Shown piece by piece: positions 1 through 12,400 of a DNA stretch of 64,000 nucleotides. The number at the start of each line of letters is the position of its first letter. Positions within the stretch are counted from its first letter, which is position 1. The notes under the pieces were generated by a model. It made no database searches. It had not been told where the DNA came from and was given only the letters and a program-made list of their open reading frames with translations. The position numbers and the translations under genes were made by a program. The stretch comes from Megalopta genalis (Eukaryota > Arthropoda > Insecta > Hymenoptera > Halictidae): the NCBI RefSeq assembly GCF_051020955.1, contig NW_027477107.1:1-64000 (forward strand), read 5' to 3'.

Positions 1-1056
1 CGCATGCAGTTGAACCTACATCACTTATATCGCAAGTATTTGAAGCTAAATCATGTATATCGCGTGGATTTTGAAGCTAACTCGTTTGATTAGTCTGCAT
101 TTGAAGCTATACCACTTATACCCCAAGTGTTTGAAGCTAAATCATTTGTTTTGCGTGGATTTGAAGCTAAACCTTTTACATCGCATTGATTAGAAGCTAA
201 ATCTTGTGTATCGCATGGATTTGAAGCTAAACCTTTCACATCGCATTGATTTGAAGCTAAATCATGTGTATAGCATGGATTTGAGGCTAACTCGTTCGTT
301 TCACCTGCAGTTGAACCTACATCACTTATATCGCAAGTATTTGAAGCTAAATCATGTATATCGCGTAGATTTTGAAGCTAACTCGTTTGATTAGTCTGCA
401 TTTGAAGCTATACCACTTATACCCCAAGTGTTTGAAGCTAAATCATTTGTTTTGCATGGATTTGAAGCTAAGCCTTCTACTTCGCATTCATTTGAAGCTA
501 AATCATTTGTTTCGCATGGATTTGAATATAAGCCTTGTCCTTCGAATTGATTTGAAGCTAAATCATGTGTTTCGTATAGATTTGAAGCTAAACCTTCTAC
601 ATCGCATTGACTTGAAGCTAAACTTTCTACATGCTATTGATTTGAACCTAAACCTTGTACCTCTTATTGTTTTGAAGCTAAACCTTCTACATCGAATTGA
701 TTTGCAGCTAAATAATGTGTTTCGCATGGATTAGAAGCTAACTCGTTCGTTGCGCATGCAGTTAAATCTAAATAACGTATATCACAAGTATTTGAAGCTG
801 CACCATTTAATTCGCATGGATTTGAAGATAAGCCTTCTACTTCGCATTAATTGGAAGATAAATCACGTGTTTTGCATGGATTTGAAGCTAAACCTTCTAC
901 ATCGCATTGATTTGAAGCTAAATCATGTGTTTCGCATGCAGTTGAAGCTAAATCATGTCTTTCACAAGTATTTGAAGATGAACCATTTGAATTGCATTGA
1001 TTTGAACCCGAGCCTTCTACTTCGCACTGATTTGCAGCTAAATAATGAGTTTCTCA

Positions 1057-1896
1057 TGGATTTGAAGCTAAACCTTCTACATTGAATTGATTTGCAGCTG
1101 TGTCATGTGTTTCGCATGGATTTGAAGCTAACTCTATCGTTTCGCCTGTATTCGTAGCTATATCACTTTTATCGCAAGTATTTGAAGCTAATTCATGTGT
1201 TACGCTTGAATTTGAAGCTAAACCTTCTACATCGCATTGATTTGAAGCTAAATCATGTGTCTCGCATGGAATTGAAACTACCTCGCTTGTTCCTACAGCT
1301 TTTGAAGCTATATCACTTATATCGCAAGTATTTGAAGCTAAATCATATGTGTCGCATGGATTTGAAGCTGAACCTACTACATCGCATTGATTTGAAGCTA
1401 AATGATGTGTATCGCATGGATTTGAAGCTAAACCTTCTACATCGCATTGATTTGCAACTAAATCATGTGTTTCGCATGCAGTTGAAGCTAAATCATGTCT
1501 TTCACAAGTATTTGAAGATGAACCATTTGAGTCGCATTGATTTGAACCCAAGCCTTCTACTTCGCACCTATTTGCAGCTAAATAATGTGTATCGCATGGA
1601 TTTGAAGCTAAACCTTCTACATCGCATTGATTTGAAGCTAAATTATTTGTTTCGCATGGATTTGAATATAAGCCTTGTCCTTCGAATTGATTTAAAGCTA
1701 AATCATGTGTTTCGTATGGATTTGAAGCTAAACCTTCTACATCGCATTGATTTGAAGCTAAATAATGTGTTTCGCATGGATTTGAAGCTAACTCGTTCGT
1801 TGCGCATGCAGTTAAATCTAAATAACGTATATCACAAGTATTTGAAGCTAAACCATTTGATTCGCATGGATTTGAAGCTAAGCCTTCTACTTCGCA
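1057..1896 (-). pseudogene. Open minus-strand Cys-decapeptide frame, 280 codons
   Basis: Read on the minus strand, this interval gives about 28 decapeptides of the form S-N-x-C-[DE]-x-x-[DEG]-[LI]-A. It has no in-frame stop between a TAA at 1,897-1,899 (a CAA-to-TAA change in the unit) and a TGA at 1,054-1,056 (a TGC-to-TGA change). The only possible internal starts are alternative codons such as the TTG at 1,549-1,551, so no convincing start exists. I do not recognise the family. The repeat does not fit the pentapeptide-repeat pattern A-[DN]-L-x-x, because the residue two before the central Leu is not small. It could equally be an open frame forced by a stop-free 30-bp unit. Confidence 0.3.
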
Positions 1897-2340
1897 TTAA
1901 TTGGAAGTTAAATCACGTGTTTCGCATGGATTTGAAGCTAAACCTTCTACATCGCATTGATTTGAAGCTAAACCTTCTACATCGCATTGATTTGAAGCTA
2001 AATTATTTGTTTCGCATGGATTTGAATATAAGCCTTGTCCTTCGAATTGATTTAAAGCTAAATCATGTGTTTCGTATGGATTTGAAGCTAAACCTTCTAC
2101 ATCGCATTGATTTGAAGCTAAATAATGTGTTTCGCATGGATTTGAAGCTAACTCGTTCGTTGCGCATGCAGTTAAATCTAAATAACGTATATCACAAGTA
2201 TTTGAAGCTAAACCATTTGATTCGCATGGATTTGAAGCTAAGCCTTCTACTTCGCATTAATTGGAAGTTAAATCACGTGTTTCGCATGGATTTGAAGCTA
2301 AACCTTCTACATCGCATTGATTTGAAGCTAAACCTTCTAC
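1621..2340. repeat. Perfect 360-bp tandem duplication (2 x 12 units)
   Basis: Positions 1,621-1,980 and 1,981-2,340 are identical base for base in the printed sequence. The period is exactly 12 units, so the duplication keeps both the unit register and every reading frame. Identity ends at 2,341, where the next unit reads ATTCTATTGA instead of ATCGCATTGA. It is a very recent unequal exchange or a replication-slippage product. Confidence 0.95.
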
Positions 2341-2410
2341 ATTCTATTGATTTGAAGCTAAACCTTCTTCATCGCATTGATTTGCAGCTAAATTATGTGT
2401 TTCGCATGGA

Positions 2411-2428
2411 TTTGAAGCTTCGCCTGCA
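2411..2428. repeat. Shortened 18-bp unit (12-bp in-register deletion)
   Basis: The unit reads TTTGAAGCT followed directly by TCGCCTGCA. Compared with the full unit of this class it lacks 12 bases from the middle. Twelve bases are four codons, so the minus-strand decapeptide frame stays open across the deletion. The same deletion is not obvious elsewhere in the window. Confidence 0.8.
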
Positions 2429-2472
2429 GTTGAATCTACATCACTTTTATCGCTAGTATTTGAAGCTAAATC

Positions 2473-2530
2473 ATGTGTATCGCGTGGATTTTGAAGCTAA
2501 CTCGTTTGATTAGTCTTCATTTGAAGCTAT
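2473..2530. repeat. Linked +1 T / stop cassette (type example)
   Basis: A unit ending CGCGTGGA is followed by a run of four T instead of three. The next unit carries TTGATTAG (or TTGTTTAG, TTAATTAG), and the one after closes with a variant of ACCCCAAGTG. On the minus strand the extra T shifts the decapeptide frame, and the TTA of GATTAG reads TAA. The same arrangement starts at, for example, 2473, 5387, 8298, 8749, 9711, 12622, 13073, 14035, 18972, 21883, 24376, 27287, 27978, 32915, 35826, 36277, 37629, 39953, 41335, 41696, 42597, 43468, 45479, 46380, 46741, 47222, 47883, 48754, 49235, 49896, 50767, 52118, 52599, 53260, 53741, 54402, 54883, 55544, 56415 and 58036. Because the extra T travels with several linked substitutions in at least 40 copies, it is an inherited variant, not a sequencing error. 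Confidence 0.9.
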
Positions 2531-3113
2531 ATCACTTACACCCCAAGTGTTTGAAGCTATATCATTTGTTTCGCATGGATTTGAAGCTAAACCTTCTACA
2601 TCGAATTGATTTGCAGCTGAATCATGTGTTTCGCATGGATTTGAAGCTAACTCGTTCGTTTCGCCTGTATTTGAAGTTATATCATTTATATCGCAAGTAT
2701 TTGAAGCTAAATCATGTGTTACGCTTGGATTTGAAGCTAAACCTTCTACATCGCATTGATTTGAAGCTAAATTATTTGTTTCGCATGGATTTGAATCTAA
2801 GCCTTGTCCTTCGAATTGATTTGAAGCTAAATCATGTGTTTCGTATGGATTTGAAGCTAAACCTTATACATCGCATTGATTTGAAGCTAAACCTTCTACA
2901 TTTTATTGATTTAAAGATAAACCTTCTATCTCTTATTGTTTTGAAGCTAAAACTTCTACATCGCATTGATTTGCAGCTAAATCATGTGTTTCGCATGGAT
3001 TTGAAGCTAACTCGTTCGTTTCGCCTGCAGTTGAATCTACATCACTTATATCGCAAGTGTTTGAAGCTAAGTCATGTGTATCGCGTGGATTTTGAAACTA
3101 ACTCGTTTGATTA

Positions 3114-3938
3114 GTCTGCATTTGAAGCTATATCACTTATACCCCAAGTGTTTGAAGCTAAATCATTTGTTTCGCGTGGATTTGAAGCTAAACCTTCTAC
3201 ATCGCATTGATTAGAAGTTAAATCATGTGTCGCGCATGGATTTGAAGCTAACTCGTTAGTTTCGCATGCAGTTGTAGCTAAATAATGTATATCACAAGTA
3301 TTCGTAGCTAAACCATTTGTTTTGCATGGATTTGAAGCTACTCCTTCTACTTCGCATTGATTTGAAGCTAAATCATATGTGTCGCATGGATTTGAAGCTG
3401 AACCTTCTACATCGCATTGATTTGAAGCTAAATCTTGTGTATCGCATGGATTTGAAGCTAAACCGTCTACATCGCATTGATTTGAAGCTAAATCTTGTGT
3501 ATCGCATGGATTTGAAGCTAAACCTTTCACATCGCATTGATTTGAAGCTAAATCATGTGTATCGCATGGATTTGAAGCTAACTCGTTCGTTTCGCATGCA
3601 GTTGTAGCTAAATAATGTATATCACAAGTATTGGTAGCTAAACCATTTGTTTTGCATGGATTTGAAGCTAAGCCTTCTACTTCGCATTCATTTGAAGCTA
3701 AATCATTTGTTTCGCATGGATTTGAATCTAAGCATTGTACTTCGAATTGATTTGAAGCTAAATCATGTCTTTCACAAGTATTTGAAGATGAACCATTTGA
3801 GTCGCATTGATTTGCAGCTAAATCATGTGTTTCGCATGGATTTGAAGCTAACTCGTTCGTTTCGCCTGCAGTTGAATCTACATCACTTATATCGCTAGTA
3901 TTTGAAGCTAAATCATGTGTATCGCGGGGATTTTGAAG
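3114..3938 (-). pseudogene. Open minus-strand decapeptide frame, 275 codons, cassette to cassette
   Basis: The minus-strand frame runs without a stop over the entire interval between two +1 T cassettes. It is bounded by TAG at 3,939-3,941, just after the frameshift, and TAA at 3,111-3,113 (the GATTAG lesion). A GTG at 3,528-3,530 is the only plausible alternative start and it lies inside a repeat, so it is not convincing. Copies with the same boundaries lie at 16,699-17,523 and 30,642-31,466, and a shorter one at 22,166-22,927. The block is intact in itself; only the joins between blocks are broken. Confidence 0.3.
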
Positions 3939-5118
3939 CTAACTCGTTTGATTAGTCTTCATTTGAAGCTATATCACTTACACCCAAAGTGTTTGAAGCT
4001 ATATCATTTGTTTCGCATGGATTTTAAGCTAAACCTTCTTCATCGCATTGATTTGCAGCTAAATCATGTGTTTCGCATGGATTAGAAGCTAACTCGTTCG
4101 TTGCGCATGCAGTTAAATCTAAATAACGTATATCACAAGTATTTGAAGCTACACCATTTAATTCGCATGGATTTGAAGATAAGCCTTCTACTTCGCATTA
4201 ATTGGAAGATAAATCACGTGTTTTGCATGGATTTGAAGCTAAACCTTCTACATCGCATTGATTTGAAGCTAAATCATGTGTTTCGCATGCAGTTGAAGCT
4301 AAATCATGTCTTTCACAAGTATTTGAAGATGAACCATTTGAATTGCATTGATTTGAACCCGAGCCTTCTACTTCGCACTGATTTGCAGCTAAATAATGAG
4401 TTTCTCATGGATTTGAAGCTAAACCTTCTACATTGAATTGATTTGCAGCTGTGTCATGTGTTTCGCATGGATTTGAAGCTAACTCTATCGTTTCGCCTGT
4501 ATTCGTAGCTATATCACTTTTATCGCAAGTATTTGAAGCTAATTCATGTGTTACGCTTGAATTTGAAGCTAAACCTTCTACATCGCATTGATTTGAAGCT
4601 AAATCATTTGTTTCGCATGGATTTGAATCTAAGCATTGTACTTCGAATTGATTTGAAGCTAAATAATGTGTTTCGCATGGATTTGAAGCTGAACCTTCTA
4701 CATCGCATTGATTTGAAGCTAAATCTTGTGTATCGCATGGATTTGAAGCTAAACCTTCTACATCACATTTATTTGCAGCTAAATCATGTGTTTCGCATGG
4801 ATTTGAAGCTAGCTCGTTCGTTTAGCCTGCAGTTGAATCTACATCACTTATATCGCAAGTGTTTGAAGCTAAGTCATGTTTATCGCCTGGATTTTGAAAC
4901 TAACTCGTTTGATTAGTCTGCATTTGAAGCTATATCACTTATACCCCAAGTGTTTGAAGCTAAATCATTTGTTTCGCGTGGATTTGAAGCTAAACCTTCT
5001 ACATCGCATTGATTAGAAGTTAAATCATGTGTCGCGCATGGATTTGAAGCTAACTCGTTAGTTTCGCATGCAGTTGTAGCTAAATAATGTATATCACAAG
5101 TATTCGTAGCTAAACCAT
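3317..5118. repeat. 1,802-bp higher-order module
   Basis: Spacing between two near-identical anchor stretches (3,317 and 5,119) is 1,802 bp. The same spacing recurs at 16,902 to 18,704, 22,306 to 24,108 and 30,845 to 32,647, giving four copies in the left family. The start coordinate is an arbitrary anchor, because a tandem repeat has no natural beginning. Confidence 0.85.
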
Positions 5119-5410
5119 TTGTTTTGCATGGATTTGAAGCCACTCCTTCTACTTCGCATTGATTTGAAGCTAAATCATATGTGTCGCATGGATTTGAAGC
5201 TGAACCTTCTACATCGCATTGATTTGAAGGTAAATCTTGTGTATCGCATGGATTTGAAGCTAAACCGTCTACATCACATTGATTTACAGCTAAATCATGT
5301 GTTTCGCATGGATTTGAAGCTAACTGGTTCGTTTCGCCTGCAGTTGAACCTACATCACTTATATCGCAAGTAATTGAAGCTAAATCATGTGTATCGCGTG
5401 GATTTTGAAG
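4916..5410 (-). pseudogene. Open minus-strand decapeptide frame, 165 codons
   Basis: The decapeptide frame is open between TAG at 5,411-5,413, which follows a +1 T frameshift, and TAA at 4,913-4,915 (GATTAG lesion). Each repeat keeps the Cys and the acidic residue after it. Copies at the expected higher-order offsets lie at 18,501-18,995, 23,905-24,399 and 32,444-32,938. No proper start codon is present. Confidence 0.25.
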
Positions 5411-8400
5411 CTAACTCGTTTGTTTAGTCAGCATTTGAAGCTATATCACTTATACCCCAAGTGTTTGAAGCTAAATCATTTGTTTCGCGTGGATTTGAAG
5501 CTAAACCTTCTACATCGCATTGATTTGAAGCTAAATCTTGTGTATCGCATGGATTTGAAGCTAAACCTTTCACATCGCATTGGTTTGAAGCTAAATCATG
5601 TGTATCGCATGGATTTGAAGCTAACTCGTTCGTTTCGCATGCAGTTGTAGCTAAATAATGTATATCACAAGTATTGGTAGCTAAACCATTTGTTTTGCAT
5701 GGATTTGAAGCTAAGCCTTCTACTTCGCATTCATTTGAAGCTAAATCATTTGTTTCGCATGGATTTGAATCTAAGCATTGTACTTCGAATTGATTTGAAG
5801 CTAAATCATGTCTTTCACAAGTATTTGAAGATGAACCATTTGAGTCGCATTGATTTGCAGCTAAATCATGTGTTTCGCATGGATTTGAAGCTAACTCGTT
5901 CGTTTCGCCTGCAGTTGTATCTACATCACTTATATCGCTAGTATTTGAAGCTAAATCATGTGTATCGCGTGGATTTTGAAGCTAACTCGTTTGATTAGTC
6001 TTCATTTGAAGCTATATCACTTACACCCAAAGTGTTTGAAGCTATATCATTTGTTTCGCATGGATTTTAAGCTAAACCTTCTTCATCGCATTGATTTGCA
6101 GCTAAATCATGTGTTTCGCATGGATTAGAAGCTAACTCGTTCGTTGCGCATGCAGTTAAATCTAAATAACGTATATCACAAGTATTTGAAGCTACACCAT
6201 TTAATTCGCATGGATTTGAAGATAAGCCTTCTACTTCGCATTAATTGGAAGATAAATCACGTGTTTTGCATGGATTTGAAGCTAAACCTTCTACATCGCA
6301 TTGATTTGAAGCTAAATCATGTGTTTCGCATGCAGTTGAAGCTAAATCATGTCTTTCACAAGTATTTGAAGATGAACCATTTGAGTCGCATTGATTTGAA
6401 CCCAAGCCTTCTACTTCGCACCTATTTGCAGCTAAATAATGTGTATCGCATGGATTTGAAGCTAAACCTTCTACATCGCATTGATTTGAAGCTAAATTAT
6501 TTGTTTCGCATGGATTTGAATATAAGCCTTGTCCTTCGAATTGATTTGAAGCTAAATCATGTGTTTCGTATGGATTTGAAGCTAAACCTTCTACATCGCA
6601 TTGATTTGAAGCTAAATAATGTGTTTCGCATGGATTTGAAGCTAACTCGTTCGTTGCGCACGCAGTTAAATCTAAATAACGTATATCACAAGTATTTGAA
6701 GCTAAACCATTTGATTCGCATGGATTTGAAGCTAAAACATCTACATCGCATTGATTTGCAGCTGAATCATGTCTTTCGCATGGATTTGAAGCTAATCCTT
6801 CTACATCGCATTGATTTGCAGCTGAATCATGTGTTTCGCATGGATTTGAAGCTAACTCGTTCGTTTTGCTTGCAGTTGAATCTACATCACTTATATCGCA
6901 AGTGTTTGAAGCTGAATCATGTGTATCGCGTGGAATTGAAGCTACCTCGTTTGTTCCTACAGCTTTTAAAGCTATATCACTTATATCGCAAGTATTTGAA
7001 GCTAAATCATATGTGTCGCATGGATTTGAAGCTGAACCTACTTCATCGCATTGACTTGAAGCTAAATCTTGTGTATGGCATGGATTTGAAGCTAAACCTT
7101 CTACATCGCATTGATTTGAAGCTAAATCATGTGTATCGCATGGATTTGAAGTTAACTCGTTTGTTTCGCATGCAGTTGTATCTAAATAATGTATATCACA
7201 AGTATTTGTAGTTAAACCATTTGTTTTGCATGGATTTGAAGCCAAGCCTTCTACTTCGCATTCATTTGAAGCTAAATCATTTGTTTCGCATGGATTTGAA
7301 TCTAAGCCTTGTCCTTCGAATTGATTTGAATCTAAATCACGTGTGTCGTATGGATTTGAAGCTAAACCTTCTACATCACATTTATTTGAAGCTAAACCTT
7401 CTATATTGTATTGATTTGAAGCTAAACCATCTACCTCTTATTGATTTGAAGCAAACCTTCTACATCGCATTGATTTGAAGATAAATCGTGTGTTTCCCAT
7501 GGATTTGAAGCTAACTCGTTAGTTTCGTATGCAGTTGTAGCTAAATAATCTATATCACAAGTATTTGTAGCTAAACCATTTGTTTCACATGGATTTGAAG
7601 CTACGCCTTCTACTTCGCATTGATTTGAAGCTAAATCATTTGTTTCGCATGGAATTGAAGCTAACACGTTCGTTTTGCCTGCAGTTGAATCTACATCACT
7701 TATATCGCAAGTGTTTGAAGCTAAATCATTTGTTTCGTGTGGATTTGAAGCTAAACCTTCTACATCGCATTGATTAGAAGCTAAATCATGTGTCTCGCAT
7801 GGATTTGAAGCTAACTCGTTCGTTTCGCCTCCATTTGAAACTATGTCACTTATATCGCAAGTATTTAAAGCTAAATCATATGTGCCGCATGGATTTGAAG
7901 CTGAACCTACTATATCGCATTGATTTGAATCTAAATCTTGTGTATCGCATGGATTTGAAGCTAAACCTTCTACATCGCATTGATTTGAAGCTAAATCATT
8001 TGTTTCGCATGGATTTGTATCTAAGCCTTGTCCTTCGAATTGGTTTGAAGCTAAATCATGTGTTTCGTATGGATTTGAAGCTAAACCTTCTACATCGGAT
8101 TGATTTGAAGCGAAATCTTCTACATCCTATTGATTTGAAGCTAAACGTTCTACCTCTTATTGTTTTGAAGCTAAACCTTCTACATCGCATTGATTTGCAG
8201 CTAAATCATGTGTTTCGCATGGATTTGAAGCTAACTCGTTCGTTTAGCCTGCAGTTGAATCTACATCACTTATATCGCAAGTATTTGCAGCTAAATCATG
8301 TGTAACGCGTGGATTTTGAAGCTAAATCGGTTGATTAGTCTGCATTTGAAGCTATATCACTTATACCCCAAGTGTTTGAAGCTAAATCATTTGTTTCGCG

Positions 8401-9442
8401 TGGATTTGAAGCTAAACCTTCTACATCGCATTGATTTGAAGCTAAATCATTTGTTTCGCATGGATTTGTATCTAAGCCTTGTCCTTCGAATTGGTTTGAA
8501 GCTAAATCATGTGTTTCGTATGGATTTGAAGCTAAACCTTCTACATCGGATTGATTTGAAGCGAAATCTTCTACATCCTATTGATTTGAAGCTAAACGTT
8601 CTACCTCTTATTGTTTTGAAGCTAAACCTTCTACATCGCATTGATTTGCAGCTAAATCATGTGTTTCGCATGGATTTGAAGCTAACTCGTTCGTTTCGCC
8701 TGCAGTTGAATCTACATCACTTATATCGCAAGTATTTGAAGCTAAATCATGTGTATCGCGTGGATTTTGAAGCTAACTCGTTTGATTAGTCTTCATTTGA
8801 AACTATATCATTTATACCCGAAGTGTTTGAAGCTATATCATTTGTTTCGCATGGATTTGAAGCTGAACCTTCTACATCGCATTGATTTGCAGCTGAATCA
8901 TGTGATTCGCATGGATTTGAAGCTAACTCGTTCGTTTCGCCTGTATTTGAAGCTAGATCACTTATATCGCAAGTATTTGAAGCTAAATCATGTGTATCGC
9001 ATGGATTTGAAGATAAACCTTCTACATCGCATTGATTTGAAGCTAAATCATTTGTTTCGCATGGATTTGAATCTAAGCCTTGTCCATCGAATTGATTTGA
9101 AGCTAAATCATGTGTTTCGCATGGATTTGAAGCTAACTCGTTCGTTTCGCCTGCAGTTGAATCTACATCACTTATATCGCAAGTATTTGCAGCTAAATCA
9201 TGTGTAACGCGTGGATTTTGAAGCTAAATCGGTTGATTAGTCTGCATTTGAAGCTATATCACTTATACCCCAAGTGTTTGAAGCTAAATCATTTGTTTCG
9301 CGTGGATTTGAAGCTAAACCTTCTACATCGCATTGATTAGAAGCTAAATCATGTGTCTCGCATGGATTTGAAGCTAACTCGTTATTTTCGCATGCAGTTG
9401 TAGCTAAATAATGTATATCACAAGTATTCGTAGCTAAACCAT
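5119..9442. repeat. 4,324-bp higher-order repeat, copy 1
   Basis: This block is followed directly by a near-identical block. All landmarks in it recur 4,324 bp further right (5,387 to 9,711; 5,690 to 10,014; 6,144 to 10,468; 7,221 to 11,545; 8,298 to 12,622). The translated segments I compared differ by only a few residues, for example two in the first 84 codons and none over a 355-codon stretch. The length is 144 units plus 4 bp, which fits net one-base insertions at the cassettes it contains. Confidence 0.93.
6244..7437 (-). pseudogene. Open minus-strand Cys-decapeptide frame, 398 codons (copy 1 of 5)
   Basis: The frame lies between TAA at 7,438-7,440 (unit ending CTCTTATTG) and TAA at 6,241-6,243 (unit with ATTAATTGG). 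It encodes nearly 40 decapeptides with consensus S-N-x-C-[DE]-x-x-[DEG]-[LI]-A, so it would be acidic and cysteine-rich, one Cys per ten residues. I see no signal peptide, membrane segment or known domain. A TTG at 7,243-7,245 could nominally start a 334-residue product, but TTG is a frequent unit codon, so that means little. Copies at 10,568-11,761 and 25,233-26,426 give identical 334-residue translations, and those at 19,829-21,022 and 33,772-34,965 differ by one residue each. Recent amplification explains that identity without selection. Confidence 0.3.
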
Positions 9443-12400
9443 TTGTTTTGCATGGATTTGAAGCTACTCCTTCTACTTCGCATTGATTTGAAGCTAAATC
9501 ATATGTGTCGCATGGATTTGAAGCTGAACCTTCTACATCGCATTGATTTGAAGCTAAATCTTGTGTATCGCATGGATTTGAAGCTAAACCGTCTACATCA
9601 CATTGATTTGCAGCTAAATCATGTGTTTCGCATGGATTTGAAGCTAACTGGTTCGTTTCGCCTGCAGTTGAACCTACATCACTTATATCGCAAGTAATTG
9701 AAGCTAAATCATGTGTATCGCGTGGATTTTGAAGCTAACTCGTTTGTTTAGTCAGCATTTGAAGCTATATCACTTATACCCCAAGTGTTTGAAGCTAAAT
9801 CATTTGTTTCGCGTGGATTTGAAGCTAAACCTTCTACATCGCATTGATTTGAAGCTAAATCTTGTGTATCGCATGGATTTGAAGCTAAACCTTTCACATC
9901 GCATTGGTTTGAAGCTAAATCATGTGTATCGCATGGATTTGAAGCTAACTCGTTCGTTTCGCATGCAGTTGTAGCTAAATAATGTATATCACAAGTATTG
10001 GTAGCTAAACCATTTGTTTTGCATGGATTTGAAGCTAAGCCTTCTACTTCGCATTCATTTGAAGCTAAATCATTTGTTTCGCATGGATTTGAATCTAAGC
10101 ATTGTACTTCGAATTGATTTGAAGCTAAATCATGTCTTTCACAAGTATTTGAAGATGAACCATTTGAGTCGCATTGATTTGCAGCTAAATCATGTGTTTC
10201 GCATGGATTTGAAGCTAACTCGTTCGTTTCGCCTGCAGTTGTATCTACATCACTTATATCGCTAGTATTTGAAGCTAAATCATGTGTATCGCGTGGATTT
10301 TGAAGCTAACTCGTTTGATTAGTCTTCATTTGAAGCTATATCACTTACACCCAAAGTGTTTGAAGCTATATCATTTGTTTCGCATGGATTTTAAGCTAAA
10401 CCTTCTTCATCGCATTGATTTGCAGCTAAATCATGTGTTTCGCATGGATTAGAAGCTAACTCGTTCGTTGCGCATGCAGTTAAATCTAAATAACGTATAT
10501 CACAAGTATTTGAAGCTACACCATTTAATTCGCATGGATTTGAAGATAAGCCTTCTACTTCGCATTAATTGGAAGATAAATCACGTGTTTTGCATGGATT
10601 TGAAGCTAAACCTTCTACATCGCATTGATTTGAAGCTAAATCATGTGTTTCGCATGCAGTTGAAGCTAAATCATGTCTTTCACAAGTATTTGAAGATGAA
10701 CCATTTGAGTCGCATTGATTTGAACCCAAGCCTTCTACTTCGCACCTATTTGCAGCTAAATAATGTGTATCGCATGGATTTGAAGCTAAACCTTCTACAT
10801 CGCATTGATTTGAAGCTAAATTATTTGTTTCGCATGGATTTGAATATAAGCCTTGTCCTTCGAATTGATTTGAAGCTAAATCATGTGTTTCGTATGGATT
10901 TGAAGCTAAACCTTCTACATCGCATTGATTTGAAGCTAAATAATGTGTTTCGCATGGATTTGAAGCTAACTCGTTCGTTGCGCACGCAGTTAAATCTAAA
11001 TAACGTATATCACAAGTATTTGAAGCTAAACCATTTGATTCGCATGGATTTGAAGCTAAAACATCTACATCGCATTGATTTGCAGCTGAATCATGTCTTT
11101 CGCATGGATTTGAAGCTAATCCTTCTACATCGCATTGATTTGCAGCTGAATCATGTGTTTCGCATGGATTTGAAGCTAACTCGTTCGTTTTGCTTGCAGT
11201 TGAATCTACATCACTTATATCGCAAGTGTTTGAAGCTGAATCATGTGTATCGCGTGGAATTGAAGCTACCTCGTTTGTTCCTACAGCTTTTAAAGCTATA
11301 TCACTTATATCGCAAGTATTTGAAGCTAAATCATATGTGTCGCATGGATTTGAAGCTGAACCTACTTCATCGCATTGACTTGAAGCTAAATCTTGTGTAT
11401 GGCATGGATTTGAAGCTAAACCTTCTACATCGCATTGATTTGAAGCTAAATCATGTGTATCGCATGGATTTGAAGTTAACTCGTTTGTTTCGCATGCAGT
11501 TGTATCTAAATAATGTATATCACAAGTATTTGTAGTTAAACCATTTGTTTTGCATGGATTTGAAGCCAAGCCTTCTACTTCGCATTCATTTGAAGCTAAA
11601 TCATTTGTTTCGCATGGATTTGAATCTAAGCCTTGTCCTTCGAATTGATTTGAATCTAAATCACGTGTGTCGTATGGATTTGAAGCTAAACCTTCTACAT
11701 CACATTTATTTGAAGCTAAACCTTCTATATTGTATTGATTTGAAGCTAAACCATCTACCTCTTATTGATTTGAAGCAAACCTTCTACATCGCATTGATTT
11801 GAAGATAAATCGTGTGTTTCCCATGGATTTGAAGCTAACTCGTTAGTTTCGTATGCAGTTGTAGCTAAATAATCTATATCACAAGTATTTGTAGCTAAAC
11901 CATTTGTTTCACATGGATTTGAAGCTACGCCTTCTACTTCGCATTGATTTGAAGCTAAATCATTTGTTTCGCATGGAATTGAAGCTAACACGTTCGTTTT
12001 GCCTGCAGTTGAATCTACATCACTTATATCGCAAGTGTTTGAAGCTAAATCATTTGTTTCGTGTGGATTTGAAGCTAAACCTTCTACATCGCATTGATTA
12101 GAAGCTAAATCATGTGTCTCGCATGGATTTGAAGCTAACTCGTTCGTTTCGCCTCCATTTGAAACTATGTCACTTATATCGCAAGTATTTAAAGCTAAAT
12201 CATATGTGCCGCATGGATTTGAAGCTGAACCTACTATATCGCATTGATTTGAATCTAAATCTTGTGTATCGCATGGATTTGAAGCTAAACCTTCTACATC
12301 GCATTGATTTGAAGCTAAATCATTTGTTTCGCATGGATTTGTATCTAAGCCTTGTCCTTCGAATTGGTTTGAAGCTAAATCATGTGTTTCGTATGGATTT

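Larger units (their letters stand above)
1..3316. repeat. Left-family array, first segment
   Basis: This stretch mixes modules found elsewhere. Positions 750-1,085 recur almost unchanged at 4,101, 17,686, 23,090 and 31,629. From about 2,761 onward the sequence matches the region from 16,346 at a constant offset of 13,585 bp, and that match continues to about 8,500. It also holds an exact 360-bp duplication (1,621-2,340) and a shortened 18-bp unit at 2,411-2,428. No + strand reading frame here shows features beyond the repeat. The minus-strand decapeptide frame is open from 1,057 to 1,896. Confidence 0.85.

Noticed and set aside
2473..2530. +1 T as sequencing or assembly homopolymer error
   Set aside because: The extra T is linked to several substitutions and recurs in at least 40 copies, always in the same unit context, so it is a real inherited variant.
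3080..3125. Intron boundary at the cassette (CTAAC-like and TTAG, or on the minus strand ACTAAT and TGCAG)
   Set aside because: These strings are ordinary unit variants, no matching donor is evident, and a consistent exon phase across cassettes could not be shown by eye.
6244..7437. Pentapeptide-repeat protein (ten residues as two pentapeptides)
   Set aside because: The decapeptide has Leu and Cys five residues apart, but the positions two before them are not small residues, so the A-[DN]-L-x-x pattern does not fit.
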